Positions 17,016-24,860 of a stretch of DNA of 64,000 bases are shown here, piece after piece (the stretch's first letter is position 1; every line of letters begins with the position of its first letter). Location: assembly GCF_030622045.1 (NCBI RefSeq), contig NZ_CP130886.1, positions 2,803,557-2,867,556 of the forward strand, given 5' to 3'. The notes below the pieces were generated by a model. That model did not search any database. It was given only the letters and a program-made list of their open reading frames with translations, and was not told where the DNA came from. Both the position numbers and the translations under genes were made by a program. Source of the stretch: Planctellipticum variicoloris (lineage in GTDB: Bacteria > Planctomycetota > Planctomycetia > Planctomycetales > Planctomycetaceae).

Positions 17016-17939
17016 TCAGTGAGCCGCTACGGTCCGCGAAGGGGTCGGCCCCCGTTCCGGGCGGCCGTGCAGTTCCAGGAAGATCTCTTCGAGATTGAGG
17101 TCATCGACGTCGATCTCGGCGTTCCAGCGGACGCGCAGATCGCTGAGCAGAGCCTCGTCGCAGTCGGTAATCGTGACGACCGCTTCGGAGCCGTGGATTT
17201 CCATGCGGATCGAACCGGGGATCGAAAAACTATAGGGGAGGTCGCGGTCCGCGCGGATCCGCAGCCGTTTGAAGCGGTCCTTGAGGGCATCGAGCTCGTC
17301 GAAGCATTGCACCTTGCCGTCGGCCAGCAGAGCGACATGCGAGGCGACCCGTTCCAGGTCCGACAGGATGTGCGTGGAAAACAGGACCGTGTGTTCGCCG
17401 TCCTGCGTCATCTCGACGAGGGACCGCAGGAACTCACGGCGGCCGACGGGATCGAGGGCCGCGACCGGTTCGTCGAGCACCAGCAGTTCCGGGTGATGTC
17501 CCACCGCCAGAACCAGTGCCACTCGCTGCAGTTGACCCGCCGAGAGGGTGCCGACTTTCGCTTTGCGATCCAGTTCCCAAGTGTCGAGCAACGACTCGAC
17601 CCAGGCGTGGTCCCAGTTGGGATAAAACGCTCCCCAGTAGCGGGTCAGGCGGCTGACGGTCATCCAGGGATAGAGCCGGATTTCCTGCGGCACGAAGCCG
17701 AGCCGGGCTTTGTTGGATTCCGAGAGCCACCAGGGGTCTTCCCCCCAGAGGCGGACTTCGCCGTCCGACGGTTTCAACAGCCCGAGCAGGCATTTGATGA
17801 AGGTACTTTTGCCGGAGCCGTTGGCTCCCAGCAGGCCGACGACCGCGCCGCGCGGGATCGCCAGATCGACTCCGCGGAGGACCGCTTTCTCGGGAAACGA
17901 CTTGTGCAGATTCGTCGCGACGATCACGGGGGCGTTCAT
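17016..17939 (-). CDS. ABC transporter ATP-binding protein
   Basis: A 307-residue soluble ATPase. Walker A is GANGSGKST (residues 38-46), the signature is LSAGQLQRV, and Walker B with the catalytic Glu is LLVLDEPVAALDP, followed by the switch His in LFSTHILSDLERV. The C-terminal 90 residues form an extra domain (SIRMEIHGSEAVVTITDCDE) as in ABC-2-type export ATPases. Its ATG overlaps the stop of the upstream GntR gene by four bases (ATGA), a sign of translational coupling. The two permease genes follow, so it should energise that pair. Confidence 0.92.
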   Translation of the reverse strand: MNAPVIVATNLHKSFPEKAVLRGVDLAIPRGAVVGLLGANGSGKSTFIKCLLGLLKPSDGEVRLWGEDPWWLSESNKARLGFVPQEIRLYPWMTVSRLTRYWGAFYPNWDHAWVESLLDTWELDRKAKVGTLSAGQLQRVALVLAVGHHPELLVLDEPVAALDPVGRREFLRSLVEMTQDGEHTVLFSTHILSDLERVASHVALLADGKVQCFDELDALKDRFKRLRIRADRDLPYSFSIPGSIRMEIHGSEAVVTITDCDEALLSDLRVRWNAEIDVDDLNLEEIFLELHGRPERGPTPSRTVAAH

Positions 17940-18331
17940 GGTCGGTGTTCCCGCAGGAGAGATTTCACGGCGGAGAGGATCTGGTCATCGGTCAGGGACA
18001 GTTGCCGCCCTTGAGTCACGAGAGCGGTTCCGTGATCCCGGAGCTGCTCCTGCCGGTCGGCGACGGAGCCTTGGGGCTGCTGTTCGCGGACCCGCATGCC
18101 GGTCCCGCGGATGCGTTCCACGAGCCCGTCCTGTTCGAGGCGGGCGAAGGCTTTGGAAACGGTCATCATGTTGACCTCCAGCTCGGCGGAGAGCTGGCGG
18201 ACGGAGGGGAGGAGATCGCCCGCTCTGAGCCGTCCGCTGGCCATCAGAGCCCGGAGCTGGTCCATGATCTGGCGGTAGATCGGGACGCCCGAGGAGGGAT
18301 GAACCAGAAGTGGCAGACGGCCGTCGTGCAT
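17936..18331 (-). CDS. GntR-family regulator, YtrA-like
   Basis: A 131-residue protein. The ATG at 18331 is chosen because HDGRLPLLVHPSSGVPIYRQ is the normal beginning of the winged helix in this subfamily; the longer frame upstream reads as non-coding. The DNA-binding domain includes LRAGDLLPSVRQLSAELEVN and MMTVSKAFARLEQDGLVERI, then the wing RGTGMRV. The C-terminal part is only about 50 residues, as in YtrA-type regulators without a large ligand domain. It heads the operon with the ABC ATPase (four-base overlap) and two permeases, which it probably represses. The operator palindrome at 18334-18355 lies immediately upstream, so little or no leader is left; a leaderless transcript is possible. 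Confidence 0.86.
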   Translation of the reverse strand: MHDGRLPLLVHPSSGVPIYRQIMDQLRALMASGRLRAGDLLPSVRQLSAELEVNMMTVSKAFARLEQDGLVERIRGTGMRVREQQPQGSVADRQEQLRDHGTALVTQGRQLSLTDDQILSAVKSLLREHRP

Positions 18332-18333
18332 AT

Positions 18334-18355
18334 GTGTATTACGATAGTAATGCAC
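18334..18355 (-). promoter_or_regulatory. GntR/YtrA-type operator palindrome
   Basis: Half-sites GTGTATTAC and GTAATGCAC are separated by four bases; they are inverted repeats of each other with one mismatch. The site ends three bases before the regulator's ATG. Position, symmetry and AT-rich composition in a GC-rich genome fit an autoregulatory operator overlapping the promoter. Confidence 0.75.
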
Positions 18356-18473
18356 TTGGGCGGAGTCAAGCGGCAATTTTGGAGAAACGGAGGAATCTGT
18401 CTTGTCCCTTCCCCGGCATTCTGATGTCGAGAGAGACCGGGCGTGGAGTTCCTGGTCCTGCGAGAACATCGAA

Positions 18474-18522
18474 GACCCTCACCCTATCCCTCTCCCAACG
18501 AAGACGTCGGGAGAGGGGACCG
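18474..18522. repeat. Dispersed stem-loop repeat (CCCTCTCCC ... GGGAGAGGGG)
   Basis: Reads GACCCTCACCC ... CCCTCTCCC, a 12-base loop, then GGGAGAGGGGA. A second copy is at 20346-20393 with a different loop. Confidence 0.75.
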
Positions 18523-18554
18523 GAGATGGGGCACGCAATCGCGGTCGTCGATGA

Positions 18555-18617
18555 ACTCGTTCCCAGGCTTCGCCTGGGAATGCCTCTTTGCGAGGCTCTG
18601 CCTCGCATTCCGTTCGA
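18555..18617. repeat. Variant of the dispersed palindromic repeat
   Basis: Starts CTCGTTCCCAGGCTTCGCC and keeps the head palindrome, but the second stem is replaced by a different one (TGCGAGGC / GCCTCGCA). Confidence 0.7.
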
Positions 18618-18766
18618 TCGAAGACAGTGTCGTCCAGGCCGGGAATTCGGGCGAAGTTCCGCGTAGAAGAGGCCGGACGGTCGACGTTCTGTGACGGCAC
18701 GGGTTGCGTTTGAGACCATTGAGTTTCTGTCGGCAGTTGCAAGGGGGAGTCGAACCGGCGGGGGCC

Positions 18767-18822
18767 GCGAAGACGACGCAGAGCGTCGGAAGAGGCATTC
18801 CCAAGCGGAGCCTGGGAACGAG
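18767..18822. repeat. Inverted copy of the dispersed palindromic repeat
   Basis: The reverse complement reads CTCGTTCCCAGGCTCCGC, TTGGGAATGCCTCTTCCGAC and then GCTCTGCGTCGTCTTC, matching 11279-11340 with a few substitutions. Two head-only fragments follow it. Confidence 0.75.
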
Positions 18823-18895
18823 TAAGCAATGAGGGCGGAGCCTGGGAACGAGGGTGATGGGCGGAGGCTGGGAACGAGTTGGCGAGCGATGGCCG

Positions 18896-20179
18896 TTACC
18901 AGACTTCGCGCGGCTGACAGATCTGTCCCGCTTTGGGGACGCCTCCCTGCAGGATGGCGATGAATCTGGTCCGGTTTTCCAGAATGGAGATATCCGCCAG
19001 CACGTCGCCGTCGACGACCAGCACATCCGCCAGCTTGCCGGCTTCGAGCGTCCCCAGCTCGTCGGCCCGGCCGAGGATTTCCGCGCCGGTCTGCGTCGCA
19101 CACTTCAGCGTTTCGAGCGGCGTGAAGCCGACGTAGTTCACGAAGAACGTCAGCTCTTTGGCGTAGTCGCCGTGAGGATTCCAGGCGAAGCCGTAGTCGC
19201 CCCCCAGTCCGATCCGGCCGCCGGCTTTCAGAATCCGGCGAGCGCTCTCCGCGCCTCCTTCGAGAGTTTCCCGGTGGCCGTCGATCACCTTCTGCGGCAT
19301 GCCGAATTCGGGGCCGCGTTCGATGCTGGCGAGCTCGAAGTAGAGGGCCGGGACGACGGGGACGTTCCGCTTGAGCAGCAGTTCGAGGGTTTCGTCGTCG
19401 ATGAACGTCCCGTGCTCGATCGCGTCGTATCCCGCCTTCAGGGCGTTGCGGATGCCTTCGGTGGCCCGGCAGTGGCCGGTGACTTTCAGGCCGTGATTGT
19501 GGGCCGTCTGCACCACCGCGTGCATCTCTTCAAACGTCATGCAGAGCGTGTGATGATCGTTGGCGTCGGGCGCAGCCGCGTCGCCGGTCGGATAGGTCTT
19601 GACCCATTCGACGCCGTCTTTGACGAGCTTGCGGACGGCGGCCCGGGCCTCGTCGGGACCGTTGACCAGCAGCACAAGTCCCTCCATGCCGATCTTGCGA
19701 TAGTCGGGGTTCCAGTCCATCAGCCCGGCGACGCCGCAGATTTCGCGTCCGCTGGAGGCGAGCCGTGGGCCGGGGCAGATTTCGGCTTCGATGGCCTTCT
19801 TGAGCCAGACATCGATATTGAACAGGCTCCCGCCGCTGCGGGCGGAGGTGTACCCGCACTCCAGCGCCAGCTTGGCATTGGCGGCGGCGAGCAGCGTGAC
19901 GTATTCGACCGGGTACTTGATATCGAGGTCTTCCAGAGCCGCCACGTTAAAGTACGTCGGATGAAAGTGAGCCTCGACGAGGCCGGGGAGAATCGTGCCG
20001 CCGCGGGCGTCGAGCGTGTGATCGGGCGGGGCCGGGGAGTCGGAGAGGGCGGTGGCCGGCCCCGCGTAGACGATTCGCCCGTCGCGGATCAGGACTGCCC
20101 CGTCGGGAATCGCCGGGCGGCCGGTGCCGTCGATCAGTTGCCCGTGGGTGATCAGCGTCGTTCCGGTGGCGGTCTTCAT
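18896..20179 (-). CDS. Metal-dependent amidohydrolase (imidazolonepropionase/prolidase-like)
   Basis: A 427-residue cytosolic enzyme of the amidohydrolase superfamily. Start: the ATG at 20179 with AGGA nine bases upstream; an in-frame TTG three codons earlier is less likely. The N-terminal beta-sandwich (LIDGTGRPAIPDGAVLIRDG) leads into LPGLVEAHFHP, which carries the HxH metal ligands. Further ligands or catalytic residues are the Lys in VEWVKTYPTG, the His in KVTGHCRATE, the His in DAIEHGTFID and the Asp in GLGGDYGFAWN. The C-terminal strand region ends GKLADVLVVDGDVL, closing the sandwich. Relatives hydrolyse cyclic amides, dipeptides or related C-N bonds; substrate here is unknown. No signal peptide. 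Confidence 0.88.
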   Translation of the reverse strand: MKTATGTTLITHGQLIDGTGRPAIPDGAVLIRDGRIVYAGPATALSDSPAPPDHTLDARGGTILPGLVEAHFHPTYFNVAALEDLDIKYPVEYVTLLAAANAKLALECGYTSARSGGSLFNIDVWLKKAIEAEICPGPRLASSGREICGVAGLMDWNPDYRKIGMEGLVLLVNGPDEARAAVRKLVKDGVEWVKTYPTGDAAAPDANDHHTLCMTFEEMHAVVQTAHNHGLKVTGHCRATEGIRNALKAGYDAIEHGTFIDDETLELLLKRNVPVVPALYFELASIERGPEFGMPQKVIDGHRETLEGGAESARRILKAGGRIGLGGDYGFAWNPHGDYAKELTFFVNYVGFTPLETLKCATQTGAEILGRADELGTLEAGKLADVLVVDGDVLADISILENRTRFIAILQGGVPKAGQICQPREVW

Positions 20180-20193
20180 GGGGGGCAATCCTG

Positions 20194-20226
20194 GTTGAGC
20201 GTTGAGCGTTGAGCGTTGAGCGTTGA
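20194..20226. repeat. Heptanucleotide tandem repeat (GTTGAGC)n
   Basis: Four full GTTGAGC copies (20194-20221) and a partial fifth, located 15 bases upstream of the amidohydrolase ATG, just beyond its ribosome site. A slippage-prone tract in this place could vary expression between cells, but that is only a possibility. Confidence 0.9.
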
Positions 20227-20345
20227 CGGCGTTTCACGATCAGCGGCTGAGATTTCGTTGAACGCGGAGAGAGGCGGCTAAATCACCGGCCACGATTGTG
20301 AGGCGCTCCGTCTTTTCTCCGTGGACACTCGTTCGACTTCTTTGA

Positions 20346-20393
20346 AGACCCTCACCCTGGCCCTCTCCCACTGAAGACAGCGGGAGAGGGGAC
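20346..20393. repeat. Dispersed stem-loop repeat, second copy; possible terminator
   Basis: GACCCTCACCCTGGCCC, TCTCCC, loop, GGGAGAGGGGA. It lies 42 bases after the stop of the alpha/beta hydrolase gene that ends at 20435, so it could end that transcript. Confidence 0.65.
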
Positions 20394-20434
20394 AAGACTC
20401 AGAGACACACTGTTCAAGAATCGCTGCTGGTGAT

Positions 20435-21292
20435 TTAGAGAACCAGCGATTCGAGGAAGGCTGTTACGACATTGGCGACTTCGTGCGTGCGCTGCCAGTG
20501 GAGCATGTGGCCGGCGCCGTGAAAGCGAACGACCGTCAGATCGGCGACGACCTGCCGCCAGAGGGCCGCGTCGTCGTCGATCAACATCCCCCCGACCGCG
20601 TGGTCCGCCTGCAGCAGCAGGACGGGACACTGCAGAGATCTTCCCACGCCTTCCACGTCGTAGCCGTCGAGCCATTGCCCGGCGACGATTGGCCGGAGGA
20701 CCGCGGGATCGAGTTGTCGGAGCGCCGCAGCGGCAAAGCGGATCGCCGCGGCGTCGCGAGTCTCTCTCAACGGGACGTTGTGTCCGGTGAGCGGATTCCG
20801 CAGGGGCGCTTCGCCGAGCTGCGCCAGCAAGTCCGCCCGCGGCAGCGCGCGACCGCAGAGGTTTTCCAGCGCATGGAAGTAGCTCAGCAGCGGCGTCGAG
20901 TCGATCCGCTCCCCCATCGTGTGAAAGGGAGGATCTTCGGCCACGACGGCGCGGACGCGCGCGGGCTCTGCGGCGGCCACATGGGCGGCGACCATCGCGC
21001 CGAGCGAATGGCCATACAGAATGACCGGCTCCGTAAATTCGGTACGGATCAGGGCCGCGACGTCGGCCGCGTAGTCGGTGACGAGGTAGCGGTCGGCCCG
21101 GTCCGACGTCCCATGCCCGCGCTGGTCGAGACAGTGCATTTGCCAGCGCGGCGGCAGCGCCGTCGTCAGCGGCAGCAGGCATTGCCAGCGGCGATTGACG
21201 CCGTGCAGGCCGATCAGTGCGGGACCGTTCGCGGGGCCGCTGGCGAGATTGAGAGAGAGCTTGCCGCAGGAGAGAATGCGTTCGCGAAACAT
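20435..21292 (-). CDS. Alpha/beta hydrolase
   Basis: A 285-residue soluble enzyme of the alpha/beta hydrolase fold. The oxyanion-side motif is IGLHGVNRRW, followed by CLDQRGHGTSDRA. The nucleophile elbow is LYGHSLGAM (Ser). The acid is probably the Asp in LLLQADHAVGGM, and the catalytic His sits in GAGHMLHWQ near the C-terminus. A helical cap lies between (about residues 125-210). No signal peptide. Relatives hydrolyse esters or act on ring-cleavage products, and nothing nearby fixes the substrate. It lies 72 bases from the hybrid kinase gene upstream and may be co-transcribed with it. Confidence 0.86.
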   Translation of the reverse strand: MFRERILSCGKLSLNLASGPANGPALIGLHGVNRRWQCLLPLTTALPPRWQMHCLDQRGHGTSDRADRYLVTDYAADVAALIRTEFTEPVILYGHSLGAMVAAHVAAAEPARVRAVVAEDPPFHTMGERIDSTPLLSYFHALENLCGRALPRADLLAQLGEAPLRNPLTGHNVPLRETRDAAAIRFAAAALRQLDPAVLRPIVAGQWLDGYDVEGVGRSLQCPVLLLQADHAVGGMLIDDDAALWRQVVADLTVVRFHGAGHMLHWQRTHEVANVVTAFLESLVL

Positions 21293-21364
21293 GAGTCGAG
21301 ACGCCGATCGGGCCGGAAGGTGTCTGGGAAGTCCGAGACACCGTAACCCCGCTGGCGGGCGGCG

Positions 21365-23137
21365 TCAAATTCCGCCGGATTCCCGCCGGTCGGCGACGGC
21401 CTGAATGGCGGTTCGGATGGCGGAGAGGAGCGACGAGGCATCCGAGGGTTTTGGCAGATAGACGTCGCAGCCCGCCTCAAGGCAGCGGTTGCGGTCTCCC
21501 GTCATCGCGTGGGCCGTATAAGCAATGATCGGCCCGTCGTACCCGGCATCGCGCAGCTCGCGAGTGGCGGAATATCCGTCCTGGACCGGCATCTGCATGT
21601 CCATGATGACGGCGTCAAACGGACGCCGGGAGCGCTGTGTTTCCAGGACGTGCCGGACGGCCTGCCGACCGTCCGGCACATGCACGACATCACACCCGCG
21701 ACGTCCCAGCATGCGGATATAGAGATGGGACAGATCTTCGCTGTCTTCGGCGAGAAGCAGGTGAAGCGATTTCGTCTCTGCGGAGTCAATCTCGCCGTCC
21801 GCGCGGACGGCGCCGTCGGGCGAAGGCACAGTCGCTGCGCCGACACTCGCCGGGATGACCACTTCGAAAGTGCTGCCGACTCCCGGCTGGCTGGCGGCGG
21901 TGACATCCCCCCCCAGCCGGCGGGCCAACTGGCGGGAAATGGTCAGGCCCAGCCCGGTTCCCCCGTAGCGGCGGGTCACCGAATCGTCGGCTTGCGCGAA
22001 CGGGGAGAAGATCTCGCCGAGTCGCTCGGGCGCGATTCCGATTCCGGAATCGATCACCTGGAACTGCAACTGCGCGTGTGTGGCCGTAGCGTGCTGCAGT
22101 CGCAGTGCGACTTCGACTCCGCCGCGGTCGGTGAATTTGAGAGCGTTTCCGATGAGATTGGTGAGAATCTGCCGCAGCCGTCCGTCGTCGGTCACAGCCA
22201 CGGAGGGGACGTTCGAGTCGACGCGGGTCTCGAATGTCAAGCCCTTGGCTGCAGCGCGCGGCCGCAGCAGCTCGACGATGTCCCGAATCAGTTCCCGCGG
22301 GTGGAAGGGGCGGTGTTCGATCGGCAGCTCTCCGGCCTCCACCCGCGACAGATCGAGAATGTCGTTGATCAGCGTCAGCAGATGCATGGCGTTGGTGCGA
22401 ATCGTCTCGATGCAGAGCTCGCGGTCCTCGGGAGTTGTTTCCGCGTCGGCGAGAATGTCGAGGAAGCCGAGCACCGCCGTCATCGGAGTTCGGATTTCGT
22501 GGCTCATGTTCGCCAGGAAGGTGGACTTTGCCCGATTGGCCGCATCGGCCTGATCGCGGGCGACGATCAACGCGGCATTCGCCTCCAGGAGTCGCTCCTG
22601 CGACCGGCGAATTTCCTCCGTTCGCTCGGCAACTCGCGATTCGAGTTCGTCGGCGTGGTCGCGCATCCGCCGTTGCAGTTCCCAGCGGCTGGTCAGCGCC
22701 CGGGCGAACTGACTGACGTCGAGAGAGCCGAACGGCTTCTCCAGAAAGAGCAACTGGTCGTGCCGGGACTTCAAGTATTCCAGTCCGCGCCGGGCGGCGA
22801 CGGGATTCGCCGTGCAGAGGACAGCCTGCAGATCGCCGTCAACGTCCCAGAGATGCTGCAGCGTTTCGAGTCCGTCCCAGTCAGATCCAAGCTGGAGGTC
22901 GACGTAAGCGACGGAGAAAGGAGACCCGTCCCGGCGAGCCATCTCCACGGCCTTCAGCGCCGCGTGGCCGTTGTCGACCGCCACGACCTCATACCGGGCG
23001 GACTGTGCGGCGGCGGCAGTCAGGGCCTGCTCGATCGTCAGGTGGATGAGCGGCTCGTCATCAACGATCAAGATCCGATGGATCCGGGGACGATCCGTTC
23101 TGTTCAACTCCTGAACATCGCTTCCGCCCGTTGACAT
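21365..23137 (-). CDS. Soluble hybrid histidine kinase (REC-HisKA-HATPase-REC)
   Basis: A 590-residue cytosolic signalling protein. An N-terminal receiver (about 20-150, phospho-Asp D80 in AYVDLQLG) leads into a coiled coil (about 155-200, RVAERTEEIRRSQERLL). The dimerisation domain contains the phospho-His H213 in ANMSHEIRTPM. The ATP-binding domain shows N331 (NLIGNALKF), DSGIGIAPERL and GGTGLGLTIS. A C-terminal receiver has D513 (IMDMQMPV) and K563 (LPKP). No membrane segment, so the input is likely phosphotransfer to the first receiver. No DNA-binding regulator is encoded next to it, so output partners must be elsewhere. Confidence 0.92.
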   Translation of the reverse strand: MSTGGSDVQELNRTDRPRIHRILIVDDEPLIHLTIEQALTAAAAQSARYEVVAVDNGHAALKAVEMARRDGSPFSVAYVDLQLGSDWDGLETLQHLWDVDGDLQAVLCTANPVAARRGLEYLKSRHDQLLFLEKPFGSLDVSQFARALTSRWELQRRMRDHADELESRVAERTEEIRRSQERLLEANAALIVARDQADAANRAKSTFLANMSHEIRTPMTAVLGFLDILADAETTPEDRELCIETIRTNAMHLLTLINDILDLSRVEAGELPIEHRPFHPRELIRDIVELLRPRAAAKGLTFETRVDSNVPSVAVTDDGRLRQILTNLIGNALKFTDRGGVEVALRLQHATATHAQLQFQVIDSGIGIAPERLGEIFSPFAQADDSVTRRYGGTGLGLTISRQLARRLGGDVTAASQPGVGSTFEVVIPASVGAATVPSPDGAVRADGEIDSAETKSLHLLLAEDSEDLSHLYIRMLGRRGCDVVHVPDGRQAVRHVLETQRSRRPFDAVIMDMQMPVQDGYSATRELRDAGYDGPIIAYTAHAMTGDRNRCLEAGCDVYLPKPSDASSLLSAIRTAIQAVADRRESGGI

Positions 23138-23399
23138 GGTACGCTTGTCATAGGTTCGTCAGTGGTGCAGCCGGCCGATATGGACCCAGCGTAAACGCTA
23201 GCATACCGAGTGCTTTCGTCAATCCTGCAGGGCGGGCCGGACGTGCAGATTCCGCAGATCGGGACAGTCGGCGTTCCGGTTTCACGACGTTCTTCGAGCG
23301 CCCCCAGGACTCATTCGTCCGCTCAAACTCGGGAAACACCGGGACGCCTTTCCCGAATGTGTTCCGCCTCGGAGCCGCGAGCGAGACACATGATTTCCG

Positions 23400-24683
23400 T
23401 CAGAACGGCCGCGAGACGGAGAGCATCACCCAGTGGGCCTGCGCCCGGAAGGTGCTGTCGGAGAAATCGCCCCCCGCAATCAGACTCTCGTCGGTGTGAA
23501 CCGTCGGGCTGAAGGAGTACTGGTATGCGAAGTTGAGCGTCCAGTCTTCCAGCACGCGGCTGAAGCCGAGCGAAAAGGCGTGTTCGAGCACGCCGTCCGT
23601 GTAGGTGTTTAACGTGTTGCTGGGGACGGGGCGGCCGTGATAGACGTAACCGGCCCGCCACGTCTGTTCGCGCGATTTCAGGAATTCGTATCCCAGCCGC
23701 AGCGAGACCGTGTCGTGCCACTGCAGGGGGACGGCGTCGTCGGCCGAACTGCCGAGCAGGGCCTGGTAGATCGGGTTGTCGGTCTCGGAGAGGGTCAGGC
23801 CCAGGTTGTTGAAGGTCGATTTCCAGTGGTACCAGATGACGTCGGCCGAAACCTGATGCCGCGGGGCGACGCGATGTTTCACGCCGAATCCGAGGGACGA
23901 CGGCCACGCAATGTCGACGTCGGCGTCGAACCGGCCGAAGAGAGGAGGCCCCTGGCCGAGGGGCACCTGCACGTCGGCGCCCCCCTTCATCGAGAAGTCG
24001 GTCCGGCTGATGAAGGCCAGGCCGAAGGTCGTGTTTTCCGTCGCCACGTACTGAGCGCCGATCGACCAGGTCGGCGCGTAGCCGGTGCTGTGGAGGTCGA
24101 GCAGCGTGGGCGTCCCGGCCATCGGTCCGGTCTGCAGGTAGAAGGGGCCGTTCAATTCCACATGGCTCATCGCCAGGCCGAACGATCCGCCGACCGACAG
24201 GCGGTCGGTCACCTGAACGGCCACCGACGGCAGAATCTTCCCGAGGGCTCCCAGCGAGCGATACTGCTGGCGGCCGAAGACGGGATTGACCTGCGAGAAC
24301 TCCGCCCCGAAGCCGGCGGGCGCCATGATTCCCAGGCCCAGCGCCCAGAGTCGGTCGCCGTCGTCGAAGACTTTGAAAGCCGACAACTGCGGGACCGGGA
24401 ATCCGGAGACCTTGTTGTGGGAGTACGAGTTCTGGGGATCGGTGTAGCCCAGGTCGAGGATCACTGTGTCGACGCCGCCCTCGAACAGGCCCCCCGAGTT
24501 CGAGAAGATCATGCCGGCGGGATTGTCGTTGAGAATGGCGCCGTTGTCGGAGTGGGCGATGTTGGTTCCGCCGCGGCCCCCCGAGATCGGCCCGATGCCG
24601 TCGCGGACCAGTCCGTCCGCCAGCGCCGGACTGCAGACTGCCAGGACTGCCAGGAGAAACGGGAACCAGGTGCGATGCAGCAT
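23400..24683 (-). CDS. FadL/OmpP1-type outer-membrane protein
   Basis: A 427-residue exported beta-barrel protein. The ATG at 24683 is chosen because a signal peptide follows (MLHRTWFPFLLAVLAVCSPALA). The mature N-terminus resembles the FadL plug (RDGIGPISGGRGGTNIAH, then NDNPAGMIFSNSG). Alternating amphipathic strands follow and the chain ends in an aromatic residue (VMLSVSRPF), as outer-membrane barrels do. FadL-type channels pass hydrophobic molecules such as fatty acids or aromatics. Its stop is 262 bases from the hybrid kinase start. It lies just downstream of a kinase pair and a terpene-synthase-like gene, so export or uptake of a hydrophobic product is a tempting but unproved link. Confidence 0.82.
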   Translation of the reverse strand: MLHRTWFPFLLAVLAVCSPALADGLVRDGIGPISGGRGGTNIAHSDNGAILNDNPAGMIFSNSGGLFEGGVDTVILDLGYTDPQNSYSHNKVSGFPVPQLSAFKVFDDGDRLWALGLGIMAPAGFGAEFSQVNPVFGRQQYRSLGALGKILPSVAVQVTDRLSVGGSFGLAMSHVELNGPFYLQTGPMAGTPTLLDLHSTGYAPTWSIGAQYVATENTTFGLAFISRTDFSMKGGADVQVPLGQGPPLFGRFDADVDIAWPSSLGFGVKHRVAPRHQVSADVIWYHWKSTFNNLGLTLSETDNPIYQALLGSSADDAVPLQWHDTVSLRLGYEFLKSREQTWRAGYVYHGRPVPSNTLNTYTDGVLEHAFSLGFSRVLEDWTLNFAYQYSFSPTVHTDESLIAGGDFSDSTFRAQAHWVMLSVSRPF

Positions 24684-24860
24684 GAAAGTGCGTCCGGCGG
24701 AATCTGCAGGTCCATCGACAGATGGCTCGCCACTCGAGCCGTTGCCCTGTCTACAGAATTCGACAGGTCCCCCGGCGAGGTTCATTCCCGCCTTTGCGGT
24801 CTTGGCCCTTGTGTTCGAAATGTCCGGCGCTTCCGCTGCAGTTGCTACAGGCAGAAAGGT

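Larger units (their letters stand above)
18356..18895. other. Intergenic region dense in dispersed palindromic repeats
   Basis: About 540 bases between the GntR gene and the amidohydrolase stop. It contains a CCCTCTCCC/GGGAGAGGGG stem (18474-18522), a variant of the CTCGTTCCCAGGC repeat (18555-18617), an inverted full copy (about 18767-18822) and two truncated heads, GGGCGGAGCCTGGGAACGAG (18833-18852) and GGCGGAGGCTGGGAACGAG (18861-18879). I see no gene. Confidence 0.6.
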
